A stretch of DNA of 64,000 nt from positions 1 through 64,000 of the forward strand of contig NZ_JACYTR010000008.1 of assembly GCF_014841215.1 (NCBI RefSeq). Direction: 5' to 3'. The position numbers and the translations under genes were made by a program. This document shows positions 18,422 to 26,334 of the stretch, piece by piece. Below the pieces are notes generated by a model. That model did no database searches, had not been told where the DNA came from, and saw only the letters and a program-made list of their open reading frames with translations. This DNA comes from Pseudomarimonas arenosa. GTDB lineage: Bacteria > Pseudomonadota > Gammaproteobacteria > Xanthomonadales > Xanthomonadaceae. The number at the start of each line of letters is the position of its first letter. Position 1 is the first letter of the stretch.

Positions 18422-19846
18422 ATGAATCCACCGCTGGCGGCACCGGAATTCCCTGAAGGTGTGGAATGGCTGAACAGCGAACCGATCAGCATGGCCGAGC
18501 AGCGTGGCCGAGTCGTGCTGTTGGCATTCTGGAACGCCTCATCGGCGTACGCACACAATGTGTTGCTTGACCTGCAGTCCTTGTTGGGGCGCTTCTCCGA
18601 CAGCACCACCTTGGTGGCGGTGCACACACCGAAATTCGAAGCCGAGCGCGAGCCGCGCATCGCGCAGAGGGCGCTGAACAGTCTGGGCTTGCGCCTGCCT
18701 TTGCTGCACGATCCTAATTTCCTGCTTTGGCAGCATTTTGAGATCACTGCCTGGCCCTCGGTGGTGGTGATCGACACCACTCAACAGCTATGCCGGCTGT
18801 TGGTGGGCGATGCGATCAAGGCCGAGCTGGAAAAACTGGTCGGCGATCTGCTTGATCAGGCCGGTCTGCAGGACCGCGTGTTCCAGCCAGCGCCCACCGG
18901 TTCCAAGCCCGAGCCGCGCCTGCCCTTGCTGTTTCCGGCTGGCGTGGCAGTGAATGCCACGCGCTTGTTTGTCGCCGATACCGCACACCATCGGATTGTT
19001 GAGTGCTCCCACGATGGCCGCATCATGCGCCAGATCGGCACCGGCAATCCGGGTCTGGTCGATGGTAATTCCGCAGAAGCCTGTTTCAATCGGCCGCGTG
19101 GCTTGTTCCTCAGCCGTGATGCGCTGTACATCGCCGATGCGGGCAATCATGCATTGCGGCGGATGTCATTGTTAAGTGGCGATACCGATACCCTGGCCGG
19201 TAATGGCGTGCGCGGAGTTTCGGCCAATCTGGTCGGCGAAGATCCTCTGAAGACCTCTCTGGATAGCCCGTGGGCGCTGGTTGGCAACCACGACAAGATC
19301 TATATCGCCATGGCCAGTGGTCAGGAGATCTGGGAGTACGATCAGGGTGTCCGGCGCATTCGATGTGTCGCCGGAACCGGGCAGATTGGACTATGCGATG
19401 GCGCCGGTGAGCGCGCCATGCTGGCACAGCCCTCAGCGCTGACCATGATCCAACAGACGCTGTACGTGGCTGACTCAGCTTCGTCAGCGATTCGTGGCAT
19501 CAATGTGCAGGGCGGTCAGGTACACACCTTGGTCGGACATGGTCTGTTCGACTATGGCGATCAGGATGGACCGCGCCAGCATGCCTTGTTGCAGTGCCCG
19601 CTTGGTCTCTGCCTCGATTCGCGTGCCCCACAATTGTGGATTGCCGACACCTATAACAATCAGATTCGATCGCTGCGCCTGGGTGGCGGCGAATTGCGCC
19701 GACTGCCGCTGAGCTATTCGCTGTGTGAGCCAGCCGCCATCGCCAGCAGTGAAGGCGTACTGTGGGTAGCCAACACCAACGCCCATGAAGTGTTGCGTAT
19801 CGAGATCGACTCGGCGCAGGTGAGACGACTGCCGATTGGCGAGTGA
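18422..19846 (+). CDS. thioredoxin-fold / NHL-repeat protein (NHLRC2-like)
   Basis: The protein has 474 residues. Residues about 10-130 form a thioredoxin-like (AhpC/TlpA type) fold, and about 150-470 hold NHL propeller repeats such as LFVADTAHHRIVE, LYIADAGNHALRRM and LWIADTYNNQIRSL. The order matches NHLRC2-type proteins. The usual CXXC is replaced by WNASSAYA (about residues 40-47), so thiol chemistry at that site is unlikely. No signal peptide is seen. It lies between a phosphatase and uvrC and overlaps uvrC. The ATG at 18422 is chosen over an open frame from 18353. The function is unknown. Confidence 0.85.
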   Translation: MNPPLAAPEFPEGVEWLNSEPISMAEQRGRVVLLAFWNASSAYAHNVLLDLQSLLGRFSDSTTLVAVHTPKFEAEREPRIAQRALNSLGLRLPLLHDPNFLLWQHFEITAWPSVVVIDTTQQLCRLLVGDAIKAELEKLVGDLLDQAGLQDRVFQPAPTGSKPEPRLPLLFPAGVAVNATRLFVADTAHHRIVECSHDGRIMRQIGTGNPGLVDGNSAEACFNRPRGLFLSRDALYIADAGNHALRRMSLLSGDTDTLAGNGVRGVSANLVGEDPLKTSLDSPWALVGNHDKIYIAMASGQEIWEYDQGVRRIRCVAGTGQIGLCDGAGERAMLAQPSALTMIQQTLYVADSASSAIRGINVQGGQVHTLVGHGLFDYGDQDGPRQHALLQCPLGLCLDSRAPQLWIADTYNNQIRSLRLGGGELRRLPLSYSLCEPAAIASSEGVLWVANTNAHEVLRIEIDSAQVRRLPIGE

Positions 19847-21726
19847 TGTCCGAGGGTCGTGCTCCAAGCGAACAGCAGGATGAGGTGGGTTTCGACGGGC
19901 GCCAGTTCGCTCGCTCCCTGCCCAGCCTGCCCGGCGTCTACCGCATGCTCGACGCTGCGGGCGAAGCGCTGTATGTCGGCAAGGCCCTGGCACTGGACAA
20001 GCGCGTAGCCAGCTATTTTTCCGGCAAGCCAACCTCGATGCGCATAGCCCACATGCTGAGTCAGGTGGCCAGCATGGAGGTCAGCATCACCCGCACCGAG
20101 GGTGAGGCCCTGCTGCTGGAAAACGAGCTGATCAAATCGCTCCGGCCGCGCTATAACATACTGTTGCGCGATGACAAGAGCTACCCGTTCGTGCATTTCT
20201 CCGCCCATCCCTTTCCCAAGGTGGGTTTCTATCGGGGCTCGCGCAAGGTCGGCGGACGATTCTTCGGCCCTTACCCCGGCGCTCATGCCGTGCGCGAGAC
20301 CTTGGCACTTCTACACAAGTTGTTCCGCCTTCGCTCATGCGAAGACAGCGTCTACAGTGGCCGCTCCCGACCTTGCCTGCAGCACCAGATAGGACGCTGC
20401 AGTGCGCCTTGCGTCGGCTTGATCAGTGAGCCTGACTATGCCGAGTCTCTGCGTCAGGCCGCTCTGTTCCTGGAGGGACGCAGCGACGCCCTGGTCGAGC
20501 AGCTGACCGAGCGCATGCAGGAGGCAGCCCAGGAGCTGAAGTTCGAGCAGGCTGCAAAGGCGCGTGATGTGATTGCCCGACTGCGTGGTGCACAGGCCAA
20601 ACAGTTTGTTGAGCATGCCGATGCCGATCTCGATGCGATTGCCGTCGAGCTTCGTGGCTATCAGGCCTGCGTGGTCGTGCTGTCGTTTCGCAATGGGGTG
20701 AATCTCGGTACCCGCAGCTATTTTCCGAGTATCGGCTCGGAGGTCGATGAACCTGAGCTGTTGGCCGCCTTCATCACTCAGCACTATCTGCAGGTTCCAC
20801 CGCCGCGCGAGTTGCTGGTTGAACACGAGCTTGCCGAGCGTGAGGTGATCGAAGCCGCCTTGGGCGAGACCTGCGGACGGCGGCTCAGGATTCGTCATGG
20901 CGTGCGCGGGCACCGGGCACAGTTTCTGGAATTGGCGCGCAAGACGGCGCAGGCTTCACTGACCAGCCGGCTGGACTCCGGCAAGCTGCAGCAACAGCGC
21001 CTGCAGTCGCTCACCGATTTGCTGGGCGTGGCCGAGGCACCGCAGCGCATCGAGTGTTTTGATATCAGTCATACCCAAGGCGAAGCGACGGTGGCCTCCT
21101 GCGTGGTGTTTGGCACTGACGGCGCCGATCGCAGCGCGTATCGACGCTTCAATATCAGTGGCATCACGCCGGGTGATGATTACGCCGCGATGCAACAAGC
21201 CCTGAGCCGGCGTTTTCGCCAGGCCGCCGAACGGGGCGAGCTACCTGATCTGTTGCTGATTGACGGTGGCATGGGACAACTGAAACAGGCCATCTCGGTA
21301 CTCAGTGAACTGGGAATCGCCAACCTCAGTCTGGTCGGTGTGGCCAAGGGTGAGGAACGCAAGCCGGGCATGGAAACCCTGGTGCTGCCGGATGGTCGAG
21401 AGCTACGTCCAGGGCCGCAGTCGCTGGGTCTGCAGTTGATTCAGCAGGTACGCGATGAAGCACATCGATTTGCCATCACCGGTCATCGCGGTCGTCGCGC
21501 CAAGGCGCGAGTTCAGAGTACATTGCAGAATATTGAGGGTGTCGGGCCGAAGCGGCGCGTGGCATTGCTGACCCATTTCGGTGGCCTGGCCGGTGTCAAG
21601 GCCGCCGGGGTAGAGGAACTTTCCGCAGTGGAAGGCATCAACGAGGCCCTGGCACGCCGCATTTACGCGGCTTTGCGCGGCATAGACGAGGAAGGCATGG
21701 GGCAGGAGGGGGAACAGCAAGCGTGA
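19846..21726 (+). CDS. uvrC: excinuclease ABC subunit C
   Basis: This 626-residue nuclease makes both incisions in nucleotide excision repair. The GIY-YIG domain is near residues 17-95 (LPGVYRMLDAAGEALYVGKA), followed by the UVR motif (about 205-240), an RNase H-like catalytic half (ECFDISHTQGE, LLIDGGMGQL) and C-terminal helix-hairpin-helix motifs (IEGVGPKRR). The ATG at 19846 overlaps the preceding TGA; a GTG at 19843 would add one residue. Confidence 0.96.
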   Translation: MSEGRAPSEQQDEVGFDGRQFARSLPSLPGVYRMLDAAGEALYVGKALALDKRVASYFSGKPTSMRIAHMLSQVASMEVSITRTEGEALLLENELIKSLRPRYNILLRDDKSYPFVHFSAHPFPKVGFYRGSRKVGGRFFGPYPGAHAVRETLALLHKLFRLRSCEDSVYSGRSRPCLQHQIGRCSAPCVGLISEPDYAESLRQAALFLEGRSDALVEQLTERMQEAAQELKFEQAAKARDVIARLRGAQAKQFVEHADADLDAIAVELRGYQACVVVLSFRNGVNLGTRSYFPSIGSEVDEPELLAAFITQHYLQVPPPRELLVEHELAEREVIEAALGETCGRRLRIRHGVRGHRAQFLELARKTAQASLTSRLDSGKLQQQRLQSLTDLLGVAEAPQRIECFDISHTQGEATVASCVVFGTDGADRSAYRRFNISGITPGDDYAAMQQALSRRFRQAAERGELPDLLLIDGGMGQLKQAISVLSELGIANLSLVGVAKGEERKPGMETLVLPDGRELRPGPQSLGLQLIQQVRDEAHRFAITGHRGRRAKARVQSTLQNIEGVGPKRRVALLTHFGGLAGVKAAGVEELSAVEGINEALARRIYAALRGIDEEGMGQEGEQQA

Positions 21727-22307
21727 GTTATCGGATCAAGATCACCCTGCCGACCGTACTGACTCTGGCCCGGATTGCTTCGATTCCGATCCTGGTCCTG
21801 GTGTTCTATCTGCCCTACAAGTGGACCAATCTGGCCGCTGCAGCGATTTTCGCCCTGGGCGCGTTGACCGACTGGCTCGACGGATGGATTGCGCGTCGCT
21901 TCGGCATGTATTCGAAGTTCGGGGCCTTTCTCGATCCGGTGGCCGATAAGTTGGCCGTGGCCGTAGCCTTGGTCTTGATTGTTCAGCGCCACCCGACCTG
22001 GCTGATGGCCTTGCTGGCAGCGGTGATCATCGGTCGTGAGATCACCATCTCGGCATTGCGCGAGTGGATGGCTGAGATCGGTCAGCGTGCCAAGGTCGGG
22101 GTAGCGGGATTGGGCAAGATCAAGACCATCGTGCAAATGGTGGCGATCACCACCTTGCTCTACTACCAGCCGATTGGTCAGTTCCCGACGCTGCTGATTG
22201 GCGAGTCGCTGCTGGCGGTGGCGGCCGCGCTGACCTTATGGTCGGGCTATGCCTATCTGCATGCCGCCCTTCCGGCGATGGCCAAGAGCGACGCTGAGCA
22301 CGACTGA
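21723..22307 (+). CDS. pgsA: CDP-diacylglycerol--glycerol-3-phosphate 3-phosphatidyltransferase
   Basis: This 194-residue integral membrane enzyme makes phosphatidylglycerophosphate. The CDP-alcohol phosphatidyltransferase motif is complete: Asp53-Gly54, Ala57-Arg58, Gly67, Asp71 and Asp75, with correct spacing. About four to five helices are visible. The GTG start at 21723 overlaps the uvrC stop. uvrC-pgsA is a widely conserved pair. Confidence 0.96.
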   Translation: MSYRIKITLPTVLTLARIASIPILVLVFYLPYKWTNLAAAAIFALGALTDWLDGWIARRFGMYSKFGAFLDPVADKLAVAVALVLIVQRHPTWLMALLAAVIIGREITISALREWMAEIGQRAKVGVAGLGKIKTIVQMVAITTLLYYQPIGQFPTLLIGESLLAVAAALTLWSGYAYLHAALPAMAKSDAEHD

Positions 22308-22315
22308 GCAGGGCC

Positions 22316-23605
22316 ATGGCGGACACCTACTACCAGTCGACCCGAGTGGCGCCGTTCGGGCCGGGTGCGCTGCGCGGCAGCGAACAGGCATCGGTATGCA
22401 TCATCGGTGGCGGTTTTGCCGGCCTTAACACTGCGCTTGGCTGCGCCGAACGTGGCAAGCCCGGCGTGGTGCTGCTCGAATCGAAGACCATCGGCTACGG
22501 TGCGTCGGGTCGCAATGGCGGCTTCGTGTTTGGCGGGTTCTCGCGCTCTGAGGCCAGCCTGCTGGCTGATCTCGGCGAGTCTGCCGCCGCTGAGCTGTAT
22601 CGCGACACCCGCGATGCCGTCACCCTGATTAAACGCCGGGTGCACGACTACCGCATCGACTGCGGGCTGGAGGCCGATGGCGTGGTGCTGGCGAACTGGT
22701 TTCGCGATCCGCAGGTCCTGCGCGCCAGGCAGCAGCTCTTGCGACAACACTTTGCCACCGACTGGCGCTGGCTGGATAAACAGGCGCTGGATCGCTATGT
22801 GATGTCCGATCGCTACAGTGCGGGACTGCTGGAAGCCGAGGCGGCGCAGATTCATCCACTGAACTATTGCGACGGGTTGGGGCGGGCGGCGGCTGCCCGT
22901 GGGGTACGCCTCTTTGATCAATCGCCGGCCATCAAGCTTGAACGTCGTGGCCGCGGGTGGTGCGTGCATACCTCCGAGGGACGTATCGAGGCCGAGCAGG
23001 TGGTGCTGAGCTGCGGTGGCTACCTCGCCGGTCTGGTGAGCGCGGTGGATCGGGCGGTAATGCCGATTGCCACCTATGTGATGGTCACCGAGCCCCTGGG
23101 TGGTGAGTTACACCGAGTCTTGCCGACCCAAGCCTGCATCTACGACACCCGATTCGCGTTCGACTACTACCGTCCATTGACCGACTCACGGCTGTTGTGG
23201 GGCGGTCGAATTTCGATCAAGGATCGCTCCCCGAACGCGGTCAAGGAACTGCTGCGTCGCGACCTGGGCCGGGTGTTTCCACACTGGCGCGATGCCAGAA
23301 TCGATTTTGCCTGGTCTGGCCTGATGAGCTATGCCACGCACGAAATGCCGCAGATCGGTCAGGTCGAGCCGGGTCTATGGGTGGCGCAGGCCTTCGGCGG
23401 CCATGGTGTGGCGCCGACTACCCTGGCCGGTGAGCTGCTTGCCGCCGCCTTGTGCGAAGGCGATAACCGCTGGCAACGCTTCGCACGCTACGGATTCAGC
23501 CCGACCTTTCGACCGGCGGGGCTGTGGGGTGCCCAGCTGACCTATTGGTGGCTGCAGGCGCAGGATGCATGGCGTGATTGGCGTGAGAGTCGATCGCGTC
23601 ACTGA
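22316..23605 (+). CDS. FAD-dependent oxidoreductase, DAO family
   Basis: This 429-residue protein has an N-terminal Rossmann motif (VCIIGGGFAGLNTA, about residues 27-40) and a C-terminal AFGGHGVAPTTLAGELLA segment that completes FAD binding. Overall similarity is to gamma-glutamylputrescine oxidase (PuuB)-like and related amino-group oxidases. No other putrescine genes lie nearby, so the substrate is unassigned. It follows pgsA by eight bases and may be co-transcribed. Confidence 0.88.
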   Translation: MADTYYQSTRVAPFGPGALRGSEQASVCIIGGGFAGLNTALGCAERGKPGVVLLESKTIGYGASGRNGGFVFGGFSRSEASLLADLGESAAAELYRDTRDAVTLIKRRVHDYRIDCGLEADGVVLANWFRDPQVLRARQQLLRQHFATDWRWLDKQALDRYVMSDRYSAGLLEAEAAQIHPLNYCDGLGRAAAARGVRLFDQSPAIKLERRGRGWCVHTSEGRIEAEQVVLSCGGYLAGLVSAVDRAVMPIATYVMVTEPLGGELHRVLPTQACIYDTRFAFDYYRPLTDSRLLWGGRISIKDRSPNAVKELLRRDLGRVFPHWRDARIDFAWSGLMSYATHEMPQIGQVEPGLWVAQAFGGHGVAPTTLAGELLAAALCEGDNRWQRFARYGFSPTFRPAGLWGAQLTYWWLQAQDAWRDWRESRSRH

Positions 23606-23741
23606 GTGGCAGCAGCTTCGTCGTCTGCTTCACTGCCAACCAGCGCGGTCACCCGGTGCAAGCGATGCTTGGAGTTGGTCGAAGTGCCAGGGTCCAGTTT
23701 GCTCTGTACTGCCACGCTGCGGTTCAAGATTCGGGGGAGCT

Positions 23742-24866
23742 ATGTGGTTTGCCATCGGTTTGTTAACCATCTCGGTCAGCGCCTGGTTGATGTACAGCTG
23801 GCGCCGGGCCAATCAATGGAAAGGGCAGAGCGCCGAACACGAGGGCGTGCGCTATCAATACTCGATCAGCAAGCACAAGGGGCGCGTGCAGCTGATCCGG
23901 CTGGGGCTGATTTGCCAGACCGGCATGCACTTTCAACTCAAGCGCGAGAGCTGGTTGGACCGACTGTTCAAGTCGTTAGGCCTGTCTGAGGAGCAGCAAC
24001 TCAACCGGCTGCAATTCGACGAGAACGTCTATGTTGTTTCTGATGATCGACGCTTGAGTTATGTGCTGAAGCAGAAGTCTCAGCTGCATGAAGTGCTGGG
24101 GCGATTCTTCGATGGCCGGGTCTTGCAGGGTTTCAAGATCAAGAAACTCTGGTGCCGGGGTGAACGGCTGTGGATTGAAGCGGCGCCGGCCAGTTCGATG
24201 AAGGAATGTTCGCCTCAGCCATTGGCCGCAGAGGTGGTGCCGGTGCTGCGCGAATTGGCAGGCTTACTGGCCTCAACGGCGCCACCGGGTAGTGGCGCGC
24301 ACGATGGCTTTATCGTCAAAGCCTTGTTGTTGACCGCGATCAGCGCTGCACTGGCGATCAATGCCGCCATCCAGTTGCTGCATACCGCCATTCCCAAGTT
24401 CCCTGTAGTGATTGATCTGGCTCAGCTGAATGCCACTGCTGCCGCCTTGGGCGCCGGGCTATTGTTGGCCCTGCTGGGCGCCTGCGTATTCCTGCTTGGT
24501 CGCACCTCACGCTCGCACATCGTGCTGATCGAGCTCCTGCTGGTCGGTGGGTTCGGCGCCTTCGGCAGCGCCTTCACTTCGCTCCGCGACTACAACATCG
24601 AGTTCGATCGCGCCAGCCCAGCCCTGGTTTCGGCGACTGTCGCCGATCGCTACAGCCGCCGCTGCGGCAAGCGCTCTACCTGCTACTACGTACAGCTATC
24701 CGGTGCACCGCTCCTGGGCGACAAGCAACGACTGAAAGTCGATCGCTCACGCTTCAACGATTTCATGCCAGGCACGGAAGTAATGATCAAGCTACACCCC
24801 GGCGCCCTCGGGGTGCGATGGATTGAGGCGCCGATGGTGGGGCAGGCTGGGAGCGTTGAGCGTTGA
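23742..24866 (+). CDS. hypothetical membrane protein
   Basis: The protein has 374 residues. An N-terminal helix (about 2-18) is followed by a soluble region (about 20-185), three helices (about 189-215, 228-252 and 257-275) and a C-terminal beta-rich tail of about 95 residues with CGKRSTCYYVQ, which resembles DUF3592-like domains in outline. I do not recognise a specific family. GGGGGAG just before ATG 23742 decides the start. It converges on fadA. Confidence 0.8.
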   Translation: MWFAIGLLTISVSAWLMYSWRRANQWKGQSAEHEGVRYQYSISKHKGRVQLIRLGLICQTGMHFQLKRESWLDRLFKSLGLSEEQQLNRLQFDENVYVVSDDRRLSYVLKQKSQLHEVLGRFFDGRVLQGFKIKKLWCRGERLWIEAAPASSMKECSPQPLAAEVVPVLRELAGLLASTAPPGSGAHDGFIVKALLLTAISAALAINAAIQLLHTAIPKFPVVIDLAQLNATAAALGAGLLLALLGACVFLLGRTSRSHIVLIELLLVGGFGAFGSAFTSLRDYNIEFDRASPALVSATVADRYSRRCGKRSTCYYVQLSGAPLLGDKQRLKVDRSRFNDFMPGTEVMIKLHPGALGVRWIEAPMVGQAGSVER

Positions 24867-24887
24867 GTGATTGCCCATAGGCAGAGC

Positions 24888-24916
24888 CCAGCAACCTCGC
24901 TGAGCGAGGTTGTTGG
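24888..24916. terminator. 13-bp hairpin between convergent genes
   Basis: CCAGCAACCTCGC (24888-24900) pairs with GCGAGGTTGTTGG (24904-24916) around a 3-base loop, with one G-U pair. It lies 21 bases after the stop of the upstream membrane protein gene and 52 bases from the fadA stop on the other strand. There is no T run on either side, so termination is likely but not certain. Confidence 0.5.
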
Positions 24917-24968
24917 GTATGCGTGCCCGTTTTCGCCGTAGCAATTCGCTCAGGGTAGGGTCTGGGGC

Positions 24969-26168
24969 TTACAGCGCCTCAAATATGCCCGCCGCGCCCA
25001 TGCCGGTGCCGATGCACATGGTGACCATGCCGTACTTCTGCTGACGACGGCGCAGGCCGTGGACCAGGGTGGCGGCGCGGATGGCGCCGGTGGCGCCCAG
25101 CGGGTGGCCGAGGGCGATGGCCCCGCCGAGCGGGTTAACCTTGTTCGGATCAAGGCCGCAATCGCGAATCACCGCGAGTGCTTGCGCGGCAAACGCCTCG
25201 TTAAGTTCGATCCAGTCGAGCTGATCCTGGCTGATGCCGGCCTGCTTGAGCACTTTCGGAATGGCCGCGATTGGGCCGATGCCCATCACTTCCGGGCGCA
25301 CACCGGCCACCGCGAAGCTGACGAAGCGGGCCAGCGGCGTGAGGCCGTAGTCCTTGACTGCCTGTTCCGATGCCAGCAGCACGGCGCCGGCGCCGTCGGA
25401 CATCTGCGAGGAATTACCGGCGGTCACCGAGCCGCCGTTGCGGAACACCGGGCGCAGCTTGGCCAGGCCTTCGGCCGAGGAATCGGCGCGCGGGCCCTCG
25501 TCTATTTCCACCAGTCCCTTCTTCAGCCGGACGGCGTTGCCAGCCAGATCCGGAATCCGCGCGGTCACCTCGTACGGCGTGATTTCCTGCTTGAATTCGC
25601 CCGCCTGGATGGCGGCAATCGCCTTCTGGTGCGAGGCGAGGGCGAAGGCGTCCTGATCTTCGCGGCTGACCTTCCATTCCTCGGCCACCTTCTCGGCGGT
25701 GATGCCCATGCCGTAGGCGATCGCGATGTTCTCGTTCTTGGCGAACACTTCCGGGCTGAGCGCGACCTTGTTACCCATCATCGGCACCATCGACATCGAC
25801 TCAGTACCACCGGCCAGGACCAGATCGGCCTCGCCCAGGCGAATCCTGTCGGCAGCCAAGGCAATCGCCTGCACACCGGAGGAACAGAAGCGATTGATGG
25901 TCTGTGCCGCCACCGTATTCGGCAGCCCGGCCAGCAACACGCCGATGCGCGCCACATTCATGCCTTGCTCGCCTTCCGGCATGGCACAACCAATGATTGC
26001 ATCATCGATCCGCGAGGTATCGATACCCGGCGCCTGCGCCACCACCGAACGCAACACATGCGCCAGCATTTCATCCGGACGGGTGTTGCGGAACACACCA
26101 CGCGGCGCCTTGCCCACCGGCGTGCGCGTCGCTGCCACGATATAAGCGTCTTGAATTTGTTTGCTCAT
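24969..26168 (-). CDS. fadA: acetyl-CoA C-acyltransferase (3-ketoacyl-CoA thiolase)
   Basis: This 399-residue thiolase performs the last step of fatty acid beta-oxidation. The nucleophilic cysteine is Cys95 (NRFCSSGVQ). The conserved GHPLGATG histidine segment and the C-terminal [10 protein letters not shown] cysteine loop are present. The start at MSKQIQDAY (26168) is chosen because the open upstream segment is the heptamer repeat region. It is downstream of fadN, on the same strand. Confidence 0.96.
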   Translation of the reverse strand: MSKQIQDAYIVAATRTPVGKAPRGVFRNTRPDEMLAHVLRSVVAQAPGIDTSRIDDAIIGCAMPEGEQGMNVARIGVLLAGLPNTVAAQTINRFCSSGVQAIALAADRIRLGEADLVLAGGTESMSMVPMMGNKVALSPEVFAKNENIAIAYGMGITAEKVAEEWKVSREDQDAFALASHQKAIAAIQAGEFKQEITPYEVTARIPDLAGNAVRLKKGLVEIDEGPRADSSAEGLAKLRPVFRNGGSVTAGNSSQMSDGAGAVLLASEQAVKDYGLTPLARFVSFAVAGVRPEVMGIGPIAAIPKVLKQAGISQDQLDWIELNEAFAAQALAVIRDCGLDPNKVNPLGGAIALGHPLGATGAIRAATLVHGLRRRQQKYGMVTMCIGTGMGAAGIFEAL

Positions 26169-26186
26169 TTGCTTTCTCCGAAAGCT

Positions 26187-26325
26187 GGGATTCGAGATTT
26201 GGGATTCGGGATTCGATAGAAGCGGGACTCGCAAGACGTTGGGTTTGAGGGCTCGATTTGAGCGTTGGCGGTGATGCTTGCCGTGTCCCGCTCTTGCGAA
26301 TCCCGAATCCCAAATCCCGAATCCC
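26187..26325. repeat. inverted pair of heptamer arrays between fadA and fadN
   Basis: Four tandem 7-mers run from 26187 to 26214 (GGGATTC, GAGATTT, GGGATTC, GGGATTC). Four of the opposite polarity run from 26298 to 26325 (GAATCCC, GAATCCC, AAATCCC, GAATCCC). The arms pair over 27 of 28 positions, and the variant unit holds the matching place in both. Inside, AGCGGGAC and GTCCCGCT extend the stem. The structure lies between two genes of one operon and could limit read-through or protect RNA ends. Confidence 0.8.
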
Positions 26326-26334
26326 GGCCGCCAA

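Noticed and set aside
25059-26219. 386-codon plus-strand frame opposite fadA
   Set aside because: It is His/Arg-rich, as expected for an antisense frame, and the thiolase on the other strand has all catalytic residues.
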